In this document: one piece after another, positions 61,304 to 64,000 of the stretch
How positions within the stretch are numbered: the first letter of the stretch is position 1
How the letters are laid out: every line of letters starts with the position of its first letter
Assembly (NCBI RefSeq): GCF_900111825.1
Contig: NZ_FOJM01000002.1
Location: 1-64,000, forward strand
Direction of reading: 5' to 3'
Length of the DNA: 64,000 nt
Source of the DNA: Pedobacter suwonensis
GTDB taxonomy: Bacteria; Bacteroidota; Bacteroidia; Sphingobacteriales; Sphingobacteriaceae
Notes under the pieces: model-generated
Told to the model about the DNA's origin: nothing
Database searches by the model: none
What the model saw: only the letters and a program-made list of their open reading frames with translations
Translations under genes and position numbers: made by a program

Positions 61304-61659
61304 CATACAGGAGATTTCGGACCGAATTATTATTACAAGATCCTAATTTTAATCATTAAATGCTAATCTACAGCAGAAAGTGCAGGGATATTGCTTTTAA
61401 AACACGTTCAAAAATTAATTAGCAACGGAAACGCAGAAATCACGGAGTAGATTAAAATTTTTCCGTGTTTTTCGTGCTTCCGTGGCAAACATAAACGCTT
61501 AGGCATGCGCAGAAAGAGCTAGAACTAACAGAGAAAAGTTAAAAGCGATTTCCCTGCAGAAAGTGGCTGATTGACCAGAAGAAAAACATGGAAATTCAAA
61601 AAGCCGAACGACCAGTGCAACCAGATGACGGCGGGAAAATGATTTTCTAACTTTGTAAC
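61304..61659. other. Intergenic stretch with a long imperfect inverted repeat and possible gene remnant
   Basis: Bases 61422-61446 and 61462-61486 pair at 19 of 25 positions (ACGGAA and CACGGA cores), a motif type dispersed in Bacteroidota genomes. A 32-codon open stretch at about 61543-61638 ends in QPDDGGKMIF and reads like the tail of a protein, so it may be a decayed gene. TAACTTTG at 61648-61655, just five bases before the ATG of the next gene, is a -7-like element without a clear -33. Confidence 0.4.
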
Positions 61660-62229
61660 ATGTACGAGAAATTATTTAAACTTCTATCTGCAGATATAAC
61701 ATCAGAAGATACGGCCTTATGCAGGCGATATTTTGAACCTGTACTTTTCACAAAAGGCCATATCCTTGAAAAAGAGGGAAAAGTTCCAGCTTACCTATAC
61801 TTTGTGGTATCTGGCTTTCTACGACTTTTCCACTATGATGAACGCGGGGAAGAAGTTACCACCCATATCAACTGCCCACCAGGTTTTATTACGTCTTACT
61901 TCCACTTTATCGATGAGACTAAATCAAACGAAAACCTTGAATGCATTACGGACTGCGAATTGTTGAGGATTACGAAAAGGAACCTGAATACACTAACGCA
62001 ACAAAGCATGTTGTTCAAGGATTTCAGCATATCGGTTTTTCAAAAATCACTTGCTTATAACAACAACCGCTCAAAAGAACTGGCAACCCTAAGTGCCGAA
62101 GAACGCTATCAGAAATTGATGCAAGACTATCCGCATATTCTACAGAATGTCCCTTTGCAGTATATTGCCTCCTTTCTTGGAATGAACCCCAAAAGCCTGA
62201 GCAGGATTCGAAAAAAATTCATTAGGTAA
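61660..62229 (+). CDS. Crp/Fnr family transcriptional regulator
   Basis: 189 residues. Beta-roll sensor domain about 15-120 (LEKEGKVPAYLYFVVSGFLRLFHYD in parts), then a connecting helix and a compact winged HTH ending VPLQYIASFLGMNPKSLSRIRKKF. Close in form to the gene at 36291. No cAMP-binding Arg-Ser motif is obvious. The next gene, an epimerase-type reductase, starts 64 bases downstream in the same direction, so the regulator may control that gene. Confidence 0.86.
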   Translation: MYEKLFKLLSADITSEDTALCRRYFEPVLFTKGHILEKEGKVPAYLYFVVSGFLRLFHYDERGEEVTTHINCPPGFITSYFHFIDETKSNENLECITDCELLRITKRNLNTLTQQSMLFKDFSISVFQKSLAYNNNRSKELATLSAEERYQKLMQDYPHILQNVPLQYIASFLGMNPKSLSRIRKKFIR

Positions 62230-62293
62230 CATTTGCGAACCGGATTTGAAAAAACCATGCCGAATTTTGTGCTATCATTTCAAATACTAAAAG

Positions 62294-63316
62294 ATGGCAA
62301 AAAAGAATTTAGCATTGGTTACCGGCGCAAACGGTCACCTGGGCAATAACCTGGTCAGATTACTGATTGAAAAGGGCATTCCCGTACGGGCTTCAGTCCG
62401 CAATATCGAAAATAAAGAAGCATTTAAAGGATTAACATGCGAAGTAGTGCAGGCCGACATTACCAACAAACAGTCATTGATCAATGCATTGCAGGATGTG
62501 GAAACATTTTATGCGGTAGGCGCAATGTTTAAGCTATGGGCTAAAAACCCGAAAAAAGATATCTACGATGTAAACCTTTTTGGGACAAAAAATATGGTTG
62601 AAGCAGCCGCCGAAGCAGGTGTAAAGCGGATTGTGTATGTAAGTTCGATTGCGGCGTTGGATTATGCCACACTTCCGGCAAAAGAAAGCAATGGTTACAA
62701 TCCAGACCGCAGGGATATGTACTACAACTCAAAAAATGACGGCGAAAAGCTGGCTTTTGAGCTGGCTAAAAAACATCATATCGAATTAGTTGCTGTGTTA
62801 CCTTCTGCAATGATAGGCAACGAAGCACTTGAGCCACTAAATGTTTCCTACAACATCATCAGCCTCATCCTGAAAAAAGAAATTCCAGTTGAAACCAATA
62901 TTACCCTGAATTGGGTTGATGTAAAAGATGTAGCCGAAGGCTGCTACCTTGCCGCTACAAAAGGCAGGAATGGCGAACGGTATATTCTGGCAAACGAAAA
63001 ATGCATGTCGATAAAGGAAACTACCAAAATTGCCCAGGAACTTTTCCCGGAACTGAAAATCAAATTACCGGCAGCTGTTCCAAAACCCATACTTTTTATC
63101 ATTTCATGGCTGATGGAAATTGGAAGTAAGCTAACCGGAAAAACACCTTTGCTTACCACTAAAGACATTGCCATGTTTTCCGGACTTCAGCAAGATTTTG
63201 ATATTTCCAAAGCCCGGACAGAATTAGGTTTCAACCCTAAAAAGCCGGTACACGCTGTGAAAGAGGCCATGTACTATTTGTACGACCGACAAAAAATTCC
63301 AGCTAATTATGCTTAA
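62294..63316 (+). CDS. NAD-dependent epimerase/dehydratase family protein
   Basis: 340 residues, extended SDR. The cofactor site is VTGANGHLGNNLVRLL at about 8-23, then VYVSSIAALDY with the Ser, and YYNSKNDGEK with the YxxxK catalytic pair. The length and ALPSAM-like VLPSAMIG segment resemble dihydroflavonol-4-reductase-type and 3-beta-HSD-type enzymes, which reduce ketones on ring or steroid-like compounds. The C-terminal domain (VETNITLNWVDVKDVAEG, then ANEKCMSIKETTKIAQELFP in parts) completes the substrate pocket. The substrate is unknown; proximity to monooxygenases makes a xenobiotic or aromatic carbonyl plausible. Confidence 0.87.
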   Translation: MAKKNLALVTGANGHLGNNLVRLLIEKGIPVRASVRNIENKEAFKGLTCEVVQADITNKQSLINALQDVETFYAVGAMFKLWAKNPKKDIYDVNLFGTKNMVEAAAEAGVKRIVYVSSIAALDYATLPAKESNGYNPDRRDMYYNSKNDGEKLAFELAKKHHIELVAVLPSAMIGNEALEPLNVSYNIISLILKKEIPVETNITLNWVDVKDVAEGCYLAATKGRNGERYILANEKCMSIKETTKIAQELFPELKIKLPAAVPKPILFIISWLMEIGSKLTGKTPLLTTKDIAMFSGLQQDFDISKARTELGFNPKKPVHAVKEAMYYLYDRQKIPANYA

Positions 63317-63515
63317 TGCATGTTCGGGGTCGGTTGAAATGGCCAACACGATAAGCAATTGACAATAAACAATTTATGCTTTTAACCGATGTCGATTCAT
63401 ATTTCTCAGAAATATATTCATGAGTTCTTAATTTTGTATCAAGCCCTTTTTAAGTTATCTTCCTATCTGGCAAACATAACATGCAGTTAAATGTTCTTCA
63501 CATTAAAATTACGGT

Positions 63516-64000
63516 TTGAAAATACTACTCACCGGGGCAACCGGATATATTGCTCAGCGATTGCTTCCAGTTCTTTTAGAACAGGGTCATACTGTTTTTT
63601 GCCTGGTTAGAAATGCAGCACGCTTCGACCAGAACAAATTTAGCCGTCATGCTAAGATCACCGTTATCGAAGCTGACCTCATGAAACCTGAAAGTTTGCG
63701 ATCACTTCCAACAGATATCGATGCAGCTTACTACCTCGTCCATTCAATGAGCGGAAACAAAGACTTTAGCGATAGTGAGGCAAAGTCTGCCCGAAACTTT
63801 TCAAAAGCGATTAGCGAAACTTCGGCAAAGCAAATTATTTTCCTGAGCGGGATTGTAAACAGCACTGAACTTTCAAAACACCTGGCCTCACGCAAAAAAG
63901 TGGAACAATTGCTGGGCGAAAGCAAAGTTCCCCTCACTACATTGAGGGCCGGAATAATTGTGGGTTCTGGTAGTGCATCATTTGAAATTATACGAGATTT
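63516..64000 (+). CDS. NAD(P)-binding SDR-like protein, partial at right edge
   Basis: A TTG start at 63516 is followed by a continuous frame to the window end (161 residues). An in-frame stop 12 bases before it and no ATG upstream support TTG. MKILLTGATGYIAQRLLPVLLEQGHTVFCLVRN in parts is a Rossmann fold with GATGYIA; IFLSGIV, RKKVEQLL and RAGIIVGSGSASFE are later landmarks. It matches atypical SDRs, such as those joined to a DUF2867 domain, which would lie beyond the edge. It follows the epimerase gene by 199 bases in the same direction. Function unknown. Confidence 0.82.
   Translation, partial: MKILLTGATGYIAQRLLPVLLEQGHTVFCLVRNAARFDQNKFSRHAKITVIEADLMKPESLRSLPTDIDAAYYLVHSMSGNKDFSDSEAKSARNFSKAISETSAKQIIFLSGIVNSTELSKHLASRKKVEQLLGESKVPLTTLRAGIIVGSGSASFEIIRD

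Overview
The window looks like chromosome from a Bacteroidota bacterium of the Sphingobacteriaceae, most likely Pedobacter or a close relative. The reasons are a fused MurF-alanine racemase, promoters of the TTG-N19-TAnnTTTG type in front of tRNA genes, a TonB-dependent receptor with an N-terminal carboxypeptidase-regulatory-like domain, lipoproteins with short Cys lipoboxes, few Shine-Dalgarno sites, and moderate to low GC. The genus is inferred from gene style only; there is no rRNA in the window.

Layout. 0-0.3 kb: the start of an IS110-type transposase runs off the left edge. 0.8-7.3 kb: a thiolase, an exported protein, two tandem POT peptide transporters and a polyprenol-phosphate-type glycosyltransferase. 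8.0-14.6 kb: a glucuronide-use operon on the minus strand (GH2 beta-glucuronidase, GH88 unsaturated glucuronyl hydrolase, SDR fructuronate reductase candidate, mannonate dehydratase). A LacI regulator diverges from it and has a perfect 20-bp palindromic operator. 14.8-16.6 kb: a divergent MFS exporter and MarR repressor, each with a copy of the same promoter-operator. 16.7-22.9 kb: a WalJ-like MBL hydrolase, a glutathione peroxidase, topoisomerase I and small proteins.

23.1-31.8 kb: an alpha-2-macroglobulin and penicillin-binding protein 1C pair, the classic periplasmic defence and repair partners. Here they are separated by a REP-associated tyrosine transposase gene bracketed by three REP hairpins. 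31.9-33.1 kb: four tandem copies of a roughly 300-bp non-coding repeat. 33.2-47.8 kb: household and accessory genes, including a lysoplasmalogenase, an orphan Vsr endonuclease, a PAP2 phosphatase, a Crp-type regulator, a HAD protein, an aldose epimerase lipoprotein, an aldo/keto reductase, a CDF transporter, a histidine kinase-SSADH-MDR cluster and a siderophore-type TonB receptor. 48-52.2 kb: a DUF502 protein, MurF-Alr and RecX. 52.3-54.7 kb: a tRNA-Gly/tRNA-Leu operon present twice with matching promoter and terminator, the copies separated by two minus-strand membrane or lipoprotein genes.

54.8-64 kb: an accessory island. Two paralogous FAD monooxygenases, each beside its own AraC regulator, flank an outer-membrane MetA-type protein and a TPR-rifampin ADP-ribosyltransferase (Arr) fusion. 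A Crp-type regulator, an NAD-dependent epimerase and an NAD(P)-binding protein cut by the right edge follow. The contents suggest chemical modification of aromatic compounds or antibiotics; this is inference from families and context.

No CRISPR array, prophage or complete insertion sequence is visible. Small hairpin repeat families are spread through the intergenic regions.
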